Shown here: one piece after another, positions 28,997-38,629 of the stretch
Numbering within the stretch: position 1 is the first letter of the stretch
Layout: the number at the start of each line of letters is the position of its first letter
DNA from: GCA-2697345 sp045565015
GTDB lineage: Bacteria > Pseudomonadota > Alphaproteobacteria > Rhodobacterales > Rhodobacteraceae
Assembly: GCA_045565015.1 (NCBI GenBank)
Contig: JBJLGD010000036.1
Location: forward strand, 38,094 to 102,093
DNA: 64,000 nucleotides
Reading direction: 5' to 3'
Translations under genes and position numbers: made by a program
The notes under the pieces: generated by a model
What the model was told of the DNA's origin: nothing
The model's database searches: none
What the model saw: only the letters and a program-made list of their open reading frames with translations

Positions 28997-29602
28997 TTAT
29001 GGTTGCAATCTAGTGATCGTCCAATCGGAACTAGGATTCGCGCGGTGCCATCTATATCTGTCATGCAACCTAGCAGGGCCGTCAGCCCAAAACTCAATCT
29101 CTATTGGTTTTATACGGAACCCTCCCCAGAATTTAGGTCGTTTTGGGTTCTCACCTAGCTCCTCGGTAAATTTCTCTACTGATTTTAACAATAACTTCCG
29201 AGACTCGATCGGCTTGGATTGCTCGGAAGCCCAAGCCCCAATCCTACTTTTTAGCGAACGCGAGGAATAGTAGTCATCAGCAAGCTTTCCTTCTTCTTTC
29301 TCGACTAAACCGCGAACTCTTATTTGCCTACGTAAAGATTTCCAATGAATGACAAACGCCAACTTTTGTGAACCGAAAATTTCAGTCGATTTGACACTAC
29401 CATAATTAGTGTAAAATAAAAAATCTTCACCATCGATGTCTTTCAATAAAACCATACGCACATTTGGGAACCCAGAATCATCTACGGTTGACAAAGCTAT
29501 AGCGTTTGGATCGTTAATTTCTTTCTCTACAGCTTCATCCATCCACTTCTTAAATAAAGAAATTGGATCTTTTTCTAAAAATAAATTACCATTATCTAAC
29601 AT
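28997..29602 (-). CDS. pdxH: Pyridoxamine 5'-phosphate oxidase
   Basis: FMN enzyme that oxidises pyridoxine/pyridoxamine phosphate to pyridoxal phosphate. The 201 residues match the family length. Signatures: PNAIALSTVDDSGFPNVRMVLLK, FLFYTNYGSVKSTEI, FVIHWKSLRRQIRVRG, RSLKSRIGAWASEQS, and the C-terminal FWADGPARLHDRYRWHR. It is transcribed away from fabI, with 132 bases between the starts. Confidence 0.96.
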   Translation of the reverse strand: MLDNGNLFLEKDPISLFKKWMDEAVEKEINDPNAIALSTVDDSGFPNVRMVLLKDIDGEDFLFYTNYGSVKSTEIFGSQKLAFVIHWKSLRRQIRVRGLVEKEEGKLADDYYSSRSLKSRIGAWASEQSKPIESRKLLLKSVEKFTEELGENPKRPKFWGGFRIKPIEIEFWADGPARLHDRYRWHRANPSSDWTITRLQP

Positions 29603-29734
29603 TTATTGCCTTTTTAAATTGATATTCTTAATGATTTACTACTAAAATATTTGAGTACACACAAAATCTCCCGCCTTGATACCGCTCGACCTTTATCATA
29701 GGTAATAAACACAAAGGACTTTGGAAAGAAAATA

Positions 29735-30541
29735 ATGTCTAATAATTTACTAAAAGGCAAGCGAGGCTTAATTATGGGTGTCGCAAATGACAAGTCTATA
29801 GCTTGGGGAATAGCTAAGGTGTGTGCTGATCAGGGCGCAGAGCTAGCATTTTCTTATCAAGGGGAACAGCTTTTAAAGAGAGTTAAGCCTTTGGCTAAAG
29901 AAGCAGGCTCAAATCATATTATCGAATGCGATGTGGGTTCCTCTGCCTCTTTGGACAACTTATTTAAATATTTATCTGAAAAATGGGGGCAAATTGACTT
30001 TGTAGTGCACGCCATTGGTTTCTCAGATAAAAACGAGCTACGGGGACGATATGTTGATACCTCTCAAGAAAATTTTAAAAACTCTATGGATATTTCAGTT
30101 TATTCATTTACTGCCGTTTTAGCCAGAGCGGAAAAACTTATGCTAAATGGTGGATCAGCGCTTACCTTAACTTATTATGGAGCAGAAAAAGTAATGCCTC
30201 ATTATAACGTTATGGGTGTTGCTAAAGCTGCTCTGGAGGCATCTGTGAAATATTTAGCAGAAGATCTCGGAAAGAATAAGATTAGAGTTAATGCTATTTC
30301 TGCAGGCACTATTAAAACTCTGGCATCTTCTGGGATAGGCGATTTTAGATATATTATGAAATGGAATGAGTACAACTCTCCGCTGAGACGAACAGTAACT
30401 CAAGAAGAAGTTGGGAATTCAGCATTATACCTTCTATCTGATCTCGGATCAGCCGTAACGGGAGAAATTCTTCACGTTGACGCAGGTTATCATGTTGTAG
30501 GTATGAAAGCGGTGGACGCACCAGATATAGAGAAAATATGA
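29735..30541 (+). CDS. fabI: Enoyl-[acyl-carrier-protein] reductase (NADH), FabI
   Basis: Last reduction of each fatty-acid elongation cycle. A 268-residue short-chain dehydrogenase of the FabI type: N-terminal GKRGLIMGVANDKSIAWGIAK with the nucleotide-binding loop, VHAIGFSDK, LTYYGAEKVMPHYN, and the Tyr-x6-Lys catalytic pair in YNVMGVAKAALE. GGAAAG precedes the ATG. The stop overlaps the gpt start (ATGA), so the two are translationally coupled. Confidence 0.95.
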   Translation: MSNNLLKGKRGLIMGVANDKSIAWGIAKVCADQGAELAFSYQGEQLLKRVKPLAKEAGSNHIIECDVGSSASLDNLFKYLSEKWGQIDFVVHAIGFSDKNELRGRYVDTSQENFKNSMDISVYSFTAVLARAEKLMLNGGSALTLTYYGAEKVMPHYNVMGVAKAALEASVKYLAEDLGKNKIRVNAISAGTIKTLASSGIGDFRYIMKWNEYNSPLRRTVTQEEVGNSALYLLSDLGSAVTGEILHVDAGYHVVGMKAVDAPDIEKI

Positions 30542-31038
30542 CAGATAGATTACCATACGAAAAAGGATTTCACATAAGTTGGGATCAAATTCATCGGGAC
30601 TCGAGAGCCTTGGCTTGGCGATTAGACGGGAAAGGTCCTGAAAACGGACACTGGAAAGGTATTGTAGCCATAACTCGTGGTGGAATGGCACCAGCGATGA
30701 TAGTCGCTAGAGAATTAGACATAAGAATAGTAGAAACAATTTCCATTAAGTCTTATGATCACCAGTCTCAATCTGACGCTCAAATACTTAAAGAACCGTC
30801 CGAAAGCCTTATGAAAGATGGAGAAGGGATTATAATTATTGATGACCTTGTAGATAGTGGAAAAACACTTGATGTTGTACGCAAATCCTATCCAAAAGCA
30901 CATTATGCAACCGTTTACGCCAAGGCTAAAGGTAGACCTCTTGTGGACACATTCATCACTGAAGTAAGTCAAGATACCTGGATCTTTTTTCCGTGGGATA
31001 TGGCACTTCAGTACGTCGAGCCGTTTCATGGCAACTAA
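30538..31038 (+). CDS. gpt: Xanthine-guanine phosphoribosyltransferase
   Basis: Purine salvage enzyme that joins guanine, xanthine or hypoxanthine to PRPP. A 166-residue type I phosphoribosyltransferase with the PRPP loop IIIIDDLVDSGKT (about 97-109), the N-terminal ISWDQIHRDSRALAWRL that marks Gpt, and FFPWDMAL near the C-terminus. The start overlaps the fabI stop by four bases. Confidence 0.94.
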   Translation: MTDRLPYEKGFHISWDQIHRDSRALAWRLDGKGPENGHWKGIVAITRGGMAPAMIVARELDIRIVETISIKSYDHQSQSDAQILKEPSESLMKDGEGIIIIDDLVDSGKTLDVVRKSYPKAHYATVYAKAKGRPLVDTFITEVSQDTWIFFPWDMALQYVEPFHGN

Positions 31039-31068
31039 CTAAAACATGATTTACGCTTTTTTTAATAG

Positions 31069-32253
31069 ATGAATGATTTTAACAAAAACATATTAAGTAC
31101 TACGAGGCCTCCTATTATAGAAGTTTTGGAGTGGCTTGACGAGGTACAGCTATCACGTCGTGTTAAACTTCTTGATGTATCTCAGGCAGCTCCATCGACG
31201 CCGCCTCCATTGAGCATGAGGAAACATCTAAGTGAATTAATTATAAAAGATAATTCGGTTCATTTTTATGGCCCTGTACTTGGTAGAAAGGACTTAAGAA
31301 TTGCTTTTAGGGACCATCTAAAGTCATTTTATTCCTCAAACCTTATAGATTTTCATAATGTTGCAATCACCTCAGGCTGCAATCAAGCCTTTGGAGCAAC
31401 AATTTCCACTCTTGCTAAGGAGAGTGATGAAATAATTTTACCAATTCCCTGGTATTTTAATCATAAAATGTGGCTTGATATTTTTGGTATCAAAGCAATC
31501 CCGCTACCAAACAATAAGAACTTAACTCCCTGTATCAAATTAGCGGAGAACTTAATAACTGAAAAAACTAAGGCAATAGTTCTAGTCACGCCGAATAATC
31601 CAACTGGAAAGATATATCCTAAATCATTAATTCATAAATTTTTTAAACTCTGCGTCAAACGCAACATTCAACTAATTGTTGATGAAACTTACAAAGATTT
31701 TGGTCCAAACCAAAGTCCTCCACATGATTTATTTACGAAAAAGGCTTGGGAAGATAACTATACATTATTATATTCCTTTTCTAAAGTATTCCACTTAACC
31801 GGCCATCGTGTTGGGGCAGTCGTAACGTCAAAAACTCGTTTGACCGAAATGGAGAAATTTCTTGATTCATCTACTATTTGTCCAAGTCAATTAGGCCAAC
31901 AAGCGGCTTTATATGGGTTAAATGAATTATCAAATTGGGTTTCAAATCAACGGAATACGATAAATTTAAAACGTAACGAACTTATTAAATGCTTTAAACC
32001 TCTGCAAAAAAAAGGATGGAATCTGTCAGGACTTGGGGCGTATTTTGCCTATCTGGAACACCCGTTTGATATTGACTCGAAGAACTTATCCAAGCTTATG
32101 TTAAAAAAAATAGCTATCTTGGTCGTCCCAGGAGCTTTATTTTATGAAAAAGATAACACTGATGGTGATAGTTTCATAAGGATAGCTTTTGCTAATATAT
32201 CAGTTAAAGAAATCAAAACTTTATTTAAAAGATTAGAATCTTTTCAACCCTAA
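31069..32253 (+). CDS. PLP-dependent aminotransferase, class I/II
   Basis: A 394-residue fold-type I aminotransferase. Seen: GPVLGRKDLRIAF (phosphate-site region), SGCNQAFGATIST, VTPNNPTGKIYP, the Asp-x-Tyr equivalent VDETYKDF, and YSFSKVFHLTGHRVGA with the PLP-binding lysine. The substrate cannot be read; the family includes aspartate, aromatic and related aminotransferases. It lies between gpt and ppiD on the same strand, 30 and 63 bases away. No Shine-Dalgarno is obvious. Confidence 0.87.
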   Translation: MNDFNKNILSTTRPPIIEVLEWLDEVQLSRRVKLLDVSQAAPSTPPPLSMRKHLSELIIKDNSVHFYGPVLGRKDLRIAFRDHLKSFYSSNLIDFHNVAITSGCNQAFGATISTLAKESDEIILPIPWYFNHKMWLDIFGIKAIPLPNNKNLTPCIKLAENLITEKTKAIVLVTPNNPTGKIYPKSLIHKFFKLCVKRNIQLIVDETYKDFGPNQSPPHDLFTKKAWEDNYTLLYSFSKVFHLTGHRVGAVVTSKTRLTEMEKFLDSSTICPSQLGQQAALYGLNELSNWVSNQRNTINLKRNELIKCFKPLQKKGWNLSGLGAYFAYLEHPFDIDSKNLSKLMLKKIAILVVPGALFYEKDNTDGDSFIRIAFANISVKEIKTLFKRLESFQP

Positions 32254-32316
32254 CACTTGCCCAGTCGATAACAAAGGTTTACTTGGTTGATTAGTTAAAA
32301 TGTTAAGGTAAATAAA

Positions 32317-34164
32317 ATGGCTACTTCTATAGGTTCAAAAACATCAAAAGTTTTTATTTGGATAATTTTATTATTATTGATTATTGGTTTGGGGGGCTTT
32401 GGAATCGGTGGTTTTGGTCGATCTTTAAATGTTATAGGTAGTGTTGGAGACAAAAAAATCTCGGCCAATCGATACATTGAAACACTTCGACAAGAAATCT
32501 CAGCTTTTGAACAACAGTCTGGGAGCTCTATAAGTCCTACCGAGGCGATAAAACTAGGGCTTGATGCTCAAGCTTTGGAAAAATTGATTGCGACGACCGC
32601 ACTTGATGTAGAAGCCTCTCAAATAGGTCTTTCAGTTGGAAATAAAGAGTTAGCGGTTTACTTGAATAAAATAAGTCAATTCCAAGGGCCAGATGGAAAC
32701 TTTAATCAAGATACTTACCGCATGGTTTTAACTCAGATAAATAAAAATGTTTCGGACTTCGAACAAGACGTTAGGGAAGGCCTAACTCGTGATATGTTAA
32801 AAGACGGGTTTTCTAGTGGTGGCCTTCAAACAAATACTTATGCAGAAAGTATATTTAATTATATTAACGAAGAAAGAATAGTAAAGACAGCTGTTTTAAC
32901 GAAAAATGATCTGATTAATAATATACCTTCGCCATCAAATGCCGATCTAAAAAACTTTCTCTCTGAGAACGAAGAACGTTTTACCGTGCCAGAGAGCAAA
33001 AAAATAACCTATGCTATTCTAACTCCTAAATCTCTTCTAACAACCGTTAAAGTATCAGAGCAGGAACTTAGTGAGAGATATGAATCCGATTATAAAATAT
33101 ATAATCGTCCAGAGTTCCGCCGTGTTGAACGGATAGCGTTTCAAGACTCAGCGACGGCTCAGCGAACGTTAACTAGTTTAAAAGCTCAGGATGTTTCATT
33201 TGATACTATTCTTGAAGAAAGAGGGTTAACAAAAAATGATGTTAATCTAGGCTTAGTCAGTAAAGAAACCCTTTCAGATAAGGTAGGGGGTAGTGTTTTT
33301 GCATTACCTTTATTTGAAGTTAGCCAAGTAATCGAATCTGATTTAGGACCAGCATTGTATCGCACTGTGGAAATAATAAGCTCAACTAAAAGGTCATTTG
33401 AAGACGTTCGAGAGGAACTGGAAGAGAGTGTTCTTACCGACAAGTCAAAAAAACTTATAATAAATAAGAAAGACTTATACGAAGATTTGTTAGTTGGTGG
33501 CGCCAGTTTAGAGGATCTAGTAAAAGAAACAGAGTTCGAATTAAAGTCTGTTTCTTTCCACTCTAGTTTTGATCATCAACTAAGAGATAGCGTATTAATT
33601 TCTGAAGCAGAAAAACTTAAATCTGATGACTACCCTACCCTCTTTGATCTTAACGATGGAAGTATCGCGGCTATGCGTTTAGATGAAATCTTACCTTCTT
33701 ACCTACCGAAACTGGATAATATTAGAGACAGGGTTTTAAAAGAATGGGAATTGTTTACTCTCAAGGCACACTTAAAAGAACTAGCGGATGATATAATTAA
33801 AAAAACTGTTCCAAATTCTGATTGGAACTATTTAGATACGAAAACACCCAAAATAGTAGTGTTGAATCGACTTGGAACTAATCCTGATAGTTCGTTTCAG
33901 TTAACTAATGCCGCGTTTAATACTAACGAAAATACTCTTGGTTATATTGATAACGGTGATACAGGAGTTATTTTTGAAGTCACAAAAGTTAACCTACCAA
34001 ATTTAGATTCCAATGAAGCAAAAATCTTCGTAGAACAGCTTAACAAACAGACCAGAATTGAGTTTGAGAATGATATTTTTATATACTTTGTAGAGGCTCT
34101 TCAAAACAAATTAGGGTTTAAATTAGATAGAGCCGCACTAAACTCTATCCATCAACAATTCTAG
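32317..34164 (+). CDS. ppiD: Periplasmic folding factor of the PpiD/SurA family
   Basis: A 615-residue inner-membrane-anchored protein. One membrane segment at about residues 10-34 (IWIILLLLIIGLGGFGIGGFG) is followed by a SurA_N-like helical chaperone region and a weak parvulin-like central domain. Length and layout fit PpiD, which assists outer-membrane proteins leaving the Sec channel. In Rhodobacterales this gene commonly stands before trpE, as here (seven bases). Parvulin active-site residues are not clear, as in many PpiD proteins. AAGG precedes the ATG. Confidence 0.85.
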   Translation: MATSIGSKTSKVFIWIILLLLIIGLGGFGIGGFGRSLNVIGSVGDKKISANRYIETLRQEISAFEQQSGSSISPTEAIKLGLDAQALEKLIATTALDVEASQIGLSVGNKELAVYLNKISQFQGPDGNFNQDTYRMVLTQINKNVSDFEQDVREGLTRDMLKDGFSSGGLQTNTYAESIFNYINEERIVKTAVLTKNDLINNIPSPSNADLKNFLSENEERFTVPESKKITYAILTPKSLLTTVKVSEQELSERYESDYKIYNRPEFRRVERIAFQDSATAQRTLTSLKAQDVSFDTILEERGLTKNDVNLGLVSKETLSDKVGGSVFALPLFEVSQVIESDLGPALYRTVEIISSTKRSFEDVREELEESVLTDKSKKLIINKKDLYEDLLVGGASLEDLVKETEFELKSVSFHSSFDHQLRDSVLISEAEKLKSDDYPTLFDLNDGSIAAMRLDEILPSYLPKLDNIRDRVLKEWELFTLKAHLKELADDIIKKTVPNSDWNYLDTKTPKIVVLNRLGTNPDSSFQLTNAAFNTNENTLGYIDNGDTGVIFEVTKVNLPNLDSNEAKIFVEQLNKQTRIEFENDIFIYFVEALQNKLGFKLDRAALNSIHQQF

Positions 34165-34171
34165 GTAAATT

Positions 34172-35686
34172 ATGCTGGTCCTGCCAACTTTAGAAGAGTT
34201 CTCAGAGGAATACGCACAGAATAAAAACCAGATCATATATTCGCGTTTAGCGGCAGATCTGGATACCCCAGTTTCTTTGTTACTAAAATTAACTCAGGCA
34301 GCCACAAATAGCTTTGTGCTTGAGTCAGTTACGGGAGGTGAGGTAAGAGGAAGGTATTCTATAATCGGTATGGCTCCAGATTTGATTTGGCGTTGTAAGA
34401 ATGGGAAATCCTATCTAAACCGGCAAATCAAGAAGAACCAGAATAGTTTCGAGGTAACCGAAGAGAAACCACTAGACTCCTTAAGGAACCTTCTTCACGA
34501 GAGCAGAATAGAAATACCTGATGAGTTACCTTCATCTTGTGCTGGGCTTTTTGGATATCTGGGTTACGAAATGATTAAACTCGTAGAGGAAATACCGGAT
34601 GATCTGCCAGACCCCTTGAATGTCCCTGATTCCATTTTAATGCGGCCCTCTGTTATAGTAGTGTTGGACGGAGTGAAAGGTGAAGTAGTGGTGGTTAGTC
34701 CTGGTTGGCATTCAAACACGTCGACCGCTAATGAAGTTTATGATCTTGCGTGTATTACGGTTAAAGAAACGATAAAAACACTGGAAAACTCTATGCTTTC
34801 GGAATCTCGAAACCTGTCAAAAAGCGATACAGACTTAAAACCAATTTCGAACTTTACTAGATCTGAATACATGCAAGCAGTCAATAAAGCAAAAGAGTAT
34901 ATCAAAGCGGGAGATGTATTTCAGGTTGTACCGTCTCAAAGATGGGCACAGGAATTTTCCTATCCTCCATTCTCTTTATATCGGTCTTTAAGGCGGACCA
35001 ATCCTTCTCCATTTATGTTTTATTTTAATATGGGAGAGTTTCAAATTATTGGGGCAAGTCCCGAAATACTTGTTAGAGTTTTTGGAAAAGAAATTACCAT
35101 AAGACCTATTGCTGGTACACGGCCACGAGGTAAGACAGCCAAAGAAGATTTTAAATATGAACAAGATCTTTTATCTGATCCAAAAGAGTTAGCCGAACAT
35201 TTAATGCTTCTTGACCTAGGTAGGAATGACGTTGGAAAAGTTGCACAATTTGGAACGGTAAAACCAACAGAAAAATTTATTATCGAAAAATACAGCCATG
35301 TAATGCACATAGTGTCAAATGTAATTGGAACCTTAAAAGATGGTGAGGATGCATTATCGGCGCTTTTAGCTGGCCTGCCGGCTGGAACAGTTTCTGGTGC
35401 TCCCAAAGTTCGCGCAATGGAGATTATAAATGAGCTTGAACCTGAAAAACGGGGAATATACGGCGGCGGATGCGGGTATTTTTCATCAAATGGCGATATG
35501 GACATGTGTATTGCTTTGAGAACTGCCATTATAAAAGATCAAAAATTATATATACAAGCGGGTGGAGGAGTAGTATTTGATAGCGATGCTGCCGCTGAAT
35601 TTGACGAGAGCGTAAATAAATCTAAAGCTATCAGTACAGCGGCAAGCCAAGCAAAAATGTTTACAAGTGGGGATGATGCTAGTTAA
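34172..35686 (+). CDS. trpE: Anthranilate synthase component I
   Basis: Converts chorismate and ammonia to anthranilate, the first committed step to tryptophan. The 504 residues include the N-terminal tryptophan-feedback segment FVLESVTG (LES motif), then FQVVPSQRW, IIGASPEILVRV, RPIAGTRPRG, LMLLDLGRNDVGKVA, YSHVMHIVSNV and LPAGTVSGAPKVRAMEII of the chorismate-binding domain. It starts seven bases after ppiD with AGG before the ATG, so there is no room for a trp leader attenuator directly upstream. trpG follows after 51 bases. Confidence 0.96.
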   Translation: MLVLPTLEEFSEEYAQNKNQIIYSRLAADLDTPVSLLLKLTQAATNSFVLESVTGGEVRGRYSIIGMAPDLIWRCKNGKSYLNRQIKKNQNSFEVTEEKPLDSLRNLLHESRIEIPDELPSSCAGLFGYLGYEMIKLVEEIPDDLPDPLNVPDSILMRPSVIVVLDGVKGEVVVVSPGWHSNTSTANEVYDLACITVKETIKTLENSMLSESRNLSKSDTDLKPISNFTRSEYMQAVNKAKEYIKAGDVFQVVPSQRWAQEFSYPPFSLYRSLRRTNPSPFMFYFNMGEFQIIGASPEILVRVFGKEITIRPIAGTRPRGKTAKEDFKYEQDLLSDPKELAEHLMLLDLGRNDVGKVAQFGTVKPTEKFIIEKYSHVMHIVSNVIGTLKDGEDALSALLAGLPAGTVSGAPKVRAMEIINELEPEKRGIYGGGCGYFSSNGDMDMCIALRTAIIKDQKLYIQAGGGVVFDSDAAAEFDESVNKSKAISTAASQAKMFTSGDDAS

Positions 35687-35737
35687 ACGAAAAATAAACT
35701 AGTACAGTAACTAACAGGTTCCCAGTGGAGTGGCTTA

Positions 35738-36328
35738 ATGATTGTGATGATAGACAACTATGACAGTTTTACTTACAACTTGGTACAGTACCTTGGAGAA
35801 CTAGGGCATGAGGCAAAGGTTATTAGGAACGACTCATTAAGCGTAAACGCAGTGCTAGATTTAAATCCGTCTGGAGTGCTAATAGGGCCCGGCCCTTGTA
35901 CACCTGACGATGCGGGTATCTGTGTTGGTTTAATCAAACAAATTTCAAAAACTAACATACCCTTACTTGGTATTTGCCTTGGCCATCAATCTATAGCTCA
36001 AGCATTTGGAGGCCTAATAATACAACATACCGAAATATCACATGGTAAAATAGCTGAAATTCATCATGAAAAGACTGATATATTTGTGGGTATTAACTCT
36101 CCTTTTAACGCAACAAGATATCATTCTTTAGTAGTTTCAAAAAACGAGTTTCCAGATAATTTTTTATCAATAACAGCGTCCCTACCTGATGGAACAATTA
36201 TGGGGGTTAAGCATAAACAAAAAAATATTTTTGGGCTGCAGTTTCATCCAGAAAGTATCGCATCAGAAAATGGTTACGAAATATTAAAAAATTTTATTGA
36301 TATAATAGAAGGTGAAAAAAATGAGTAA
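35738..36328 (+). CDS. trpG: Anthranilate synthase component II (glutamine amidotransferase)
   Basis: Supplies ammonia from glutamine to TrpE. A 196-residue class I amidotransferase: IDNYDSFTYNLVQYLGELG at the start, GPGPCTPDDAG, the nucleophile cysteine in LLGICLGHQSIAQAFGG, and the catalytic His-Glu pair in LQFHPES. GTGGAGTGG precedes the ATG. Its end overlaps the trpD start by eight bases. Confidence 0.96.
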   Translation: MIVMIDNYDSFTYNLVQYLGELGHEAKVIRNDSLSVNAVLDLNPSGVLIGPGPCTPDDAGICVGLIKQISKTNIPLLGICLGHQSIAQAFGGLIIQHTEISHGKIAEIHHEKTDIFVGINSPFNATRYHSLVVSKNEFPDNFLSITASLPDGTIMGVKHKQKNIFGLQFHPESIASENGYEILKNFIDIIEGEKNE

Positions 36329-37337
36329 TATAATTAAATCTCTTTTACCTAAAGCAATTTTAGAGCCATTATCTCAAACTGAAGCCAAAGATGCATTCGA
36401 CTCGCTGTTCAGAGGTGAATCCTCCAATGCACAAACTGCGGGATTTTTGATAGCGCTTAGAGCAAGAGGTGAGAGTTTAGAAGAATACTTAGCAGCAACC
36501 GAGGCAATGAGAGCAAAAGCTACACCTGTAATTGCCCCCTCTGACGCAATTGACATTGTGGGTACCGGTGGTGATGGCAAAGGAACTTTAAACATCTCAA
36601 CTGCTGCAGCGTTTGTTGTTGCTGGAGCAGGTGTTACAGTCGCAAAGCACGGAAATAGGAATTTGAGTTCAAAATCTGGATCTGCAGACCTTTTGAGTGA
36701 AATGGGGATAAACGTTTTCACCGAAAAAGAAATCGTTAGTAAAGCCCTAAAAGAAATAGGTATAGCGTTCATGATGGCTCCTTTATACCACCCGGCTATG
36801 GCGCATGTAATGCCCGTAAGAACCGAATTAGGGACGCGCACTATTTTTAATATCTTAGGACCCTTAACCAACCCCGCCAAAGTGAAGCGCCAACTAACCG
36901 GTGCTTTTAAAAAAAGCTTAATAAGACCTATGGCAGAAACCTTAAAGAGAGTTGGTTCAGAAAAAGCTTGGCTAGTATTTGGTGATGATGGTACTGACGA
37001 GATTTCCATCTCAGGTCCAACTTCGGTAGTTCAATTAGATAATGGGATAATTAATGAATTTATTATTGAGCCTGCGGATGCTGGTTTGATAGAACATGAC
37101 TTCAATCTAATTAAAGGTGGATCACCGTCTGCTAATGCGGCCGCATTTAGGGAATTATTAAATGGTACAGAGTCTGCCTATCGAGATGCAGTTCTATTTA
37201 ACTCAGCTGCGGCATTATTAATAGCGGGATCAGTTCCTAATTTAAAAGAAGGTGTCGAACTAGCAAAACAAAGCATTGATAATGGGAGCGCTAAGAAAAA
37301 AGTTACAGACCTCGCAAAAATTACATCAGGAAAATGA
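36321..37337 (+). CDS. trpD: Anthranilate phosphoribosyltransferase
   Basis: Transfers phosphoribose from PRPP to anthranilate. The glycine-rich PRPP loop GTGGDGKGTLNIST, the KHGNRNLSSKSGSADLLSEMG segment and the second metal site (FGDDGTDEIS) are all present. ATG 36321 (338 residues) is preferred over GTG 36312. It overlaps trpG by eight bases, and GGTGA lies just upstream. Confidence 0.95.
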   Translation: MSNIIKSLLPKAILEPLSQTEAKDAFDSLFRGESSNAQTAGFLIALRARGESLEEYLAATEAMRAKATPVIAPSDAIDIVGTGGDGKGTLNISTAAAFVVAGAGVTVAKHGNRNLSSKSGSADLLSEMGINVFTEKEIVSKALKEIGIAFMMAPLYHPAMAHVMPVRTELGTRTIFNILGPLTNPAKVKRQLTGAFKKSLIRPMAETLKRVGSEKAWLVFGDDGTDEISISGPTSVVQLDNGIINEFIIEPADAGLIEHDFNLIKGGSPSANAAAFRELLNGTESAYRDAVLFNSAAALLIAGSVPNLKEGVELAKQSIDNGSAKKKVTDLAKITSGK

Positions 37338-37340
37338 GGC

Positions 37341-38144
37341 ATGGAAACATCTATACTAAATAAAATTAAAAATTATAAGCTCAAGGAAATAAATAAAAGT
37401 AAAAAAATACTTACCCTAACGGAGCTCGAAGAAAAGGCTCGTTTGTCGGAACATACTAGAGGTTTTGTTAAAGCTTTATCTGTCAAGAACTCAGGAATGT
37501 ATAAAGTAATTGCAGAAATAAAAAAAGCTAGTCCTTCCAAAGGGCTTATTAGAGACCAATTTAATGTTGAAGTAATTGCTCAGGAATATACAAAAGGTGG
37601 TGCTACTTGTTTAAGTGTGCTCACCGATGGGCCATCTTTCTGCGGTAAACAGGAGTACGTTTCAATTGCAAGAAAAGCTTCCAATTTACCTATTTTAAGA
37701 AAAGACTTTATGTTTGATCCCTATCAGGTATTTGAGGCTCGCGTAATGGGCGCAGATTGCATACTGATAATTATGGCCGCAGTTAGTGATAGGCAGGCTC
37801 ATGAACTAGAAAGTGTGGCGTATGAACTAAATCTTGATGTTTTAATTGAAATACACAATGAGTCCGAACTAGAAAGAGCGTTAAAACTAAAATCCCCTAT
37901 TTTAGGTATTAATAATCGCAATTTGAACACTTTCGAGGTAGATTTAGCCACGACAGAAAAACTTGCAAGGCTTATACCCACTGGGAAAGTAATTATATCG
38001 GAAAGCGGTCTCACAGACTCAGCAGATCTTGAACGAATGTCTAAGTGTGGCGCTCAAGGTTTTCTAATTGGAGAAACACTGATGAGACAAGATAATATAG
38101 AAGAAGCAACTAAAAAACTCATCTTAAAAAATAAAGTTAATTAA
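37341..38144 (+). CDS. trpC: Indole-3-glycerol phosphate synthase
   Basis: Closes the indole ring in tryptophan synthesis. A 267-residue TIM barrel with VIAEIKKASPSKGLI (catalytic Lys and phosphate region), LPILRKDFMFDPYQ, GINNRNLNTFEVDL and ISESGLTDSADLERM, then GFLIGETLMR. It starts three bases after trpD. trpF, trpB and trpA are not in the window. The tryptophan operon here is trpEGDC, continuing without gap into moaC. Confidence 0.96.
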   Translation: METSILNKIKNYKLKEINKSKKILTLTELEEKARLSEHTRGFVKALSVKNSGMYKVIAEIKKASPSKGLIRDQFNVEVIAQEYTKGGATCLSVLTDGPSFCGKQEYVSIARKASNLPILRKDFMFDPYQVFEARVMGADCILIIMAAVSDRQAHELESVAYELNLDVLIEIHNESELERALKLKSPILGINNRNLNTFEVDLATTEKLARLIPTGKVIISESGLTDSADLERMSKCGAQGFLIGETLMRQDNIEEATKKLILKNKVN

Positions 38145-38627
38145 ATGAAACAAAGTAAAAATTTAACTCATTTTAATACTGATGGAGAGGCTCATTTGGT
38201 TGATGTATCTAGTAAAGATACTACAGCGAGGACAGCTATTGCTATTGGTTCAATATCAATGGCTAAAGTTTCCCTGGATATTATCAAAACTGGGATCACA
38301 AAAAAAGGAGACGTATTAAGTATTTCTCGTATTGCTGGTATAATGGGCGCAAAAAAAACCTCTGAACTGGTTCCATTGTGTCATCCCTTACCCTTAACCA
38401 ATGTCTCGGTAGATCTTACAGTAAATGAAAAACTTTCATGTATAGATATCTCTGTGAAAGTTAAAACGCTAGCACAAACAGGTGTCGAAATGGAAGCATT
38501 AACTGGCGTGGCTGTTACAGCATTAACAATCTATGATATGGCTAAATCTATAGACAAGGGTATGGTGATCGGAAATATGAAACTCAAGCTCAAGGATGGT
38601 GGGAAATCAGGACGTTTTGAGGTGTAG
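38145..38627 (+). CDS. moaC: Cyclic pyranopterin monophosphate synthase
   Basis: With MoaA converts GTP to cyclic pyranopterin phosphate, the first intermediate of molybdenum cofactor. The 160-residue protein shows THFNTDGEAHLVDVS, the loop GIMGAKKTSELVPLCHPLPLT and the C-terminal LTGVAVTALTIYDMAKS with KDGGKSG, all canonical. It begins directly after the trpC stop, an arrangement found in Rhodobacterales. Confidence 0.96.
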   Translation: MKQSKNLTHFNTDGEAHLVDVSSKDTTARTAIAIGSISMAKVSLDIIKTGITKKGDVLSISRIAGIMGAKKTSELVPLCHPLPLTNVSVDLTVNEKLSCIDISVKVKTLAQTGVEMEALTGVAVTALTIYDMAKSIDKGMVIGNMKLKLKDGGKSGRFEV

Positions 38628-38629
38628 CA

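Noticed and set aside
35041..35529. 162-codon minus-strand open frame inside trpE
   Set aside because: It lies fully antisense to conserved trpE codons, shows no family motif and has no ribosome binding site; it is a shadow.
36374..37009. 211-codon minus-strand open frame inside trpD
   Set aside because: Antisense to a well-conserved enzyme gene, with low-complexity composition and no start signal.
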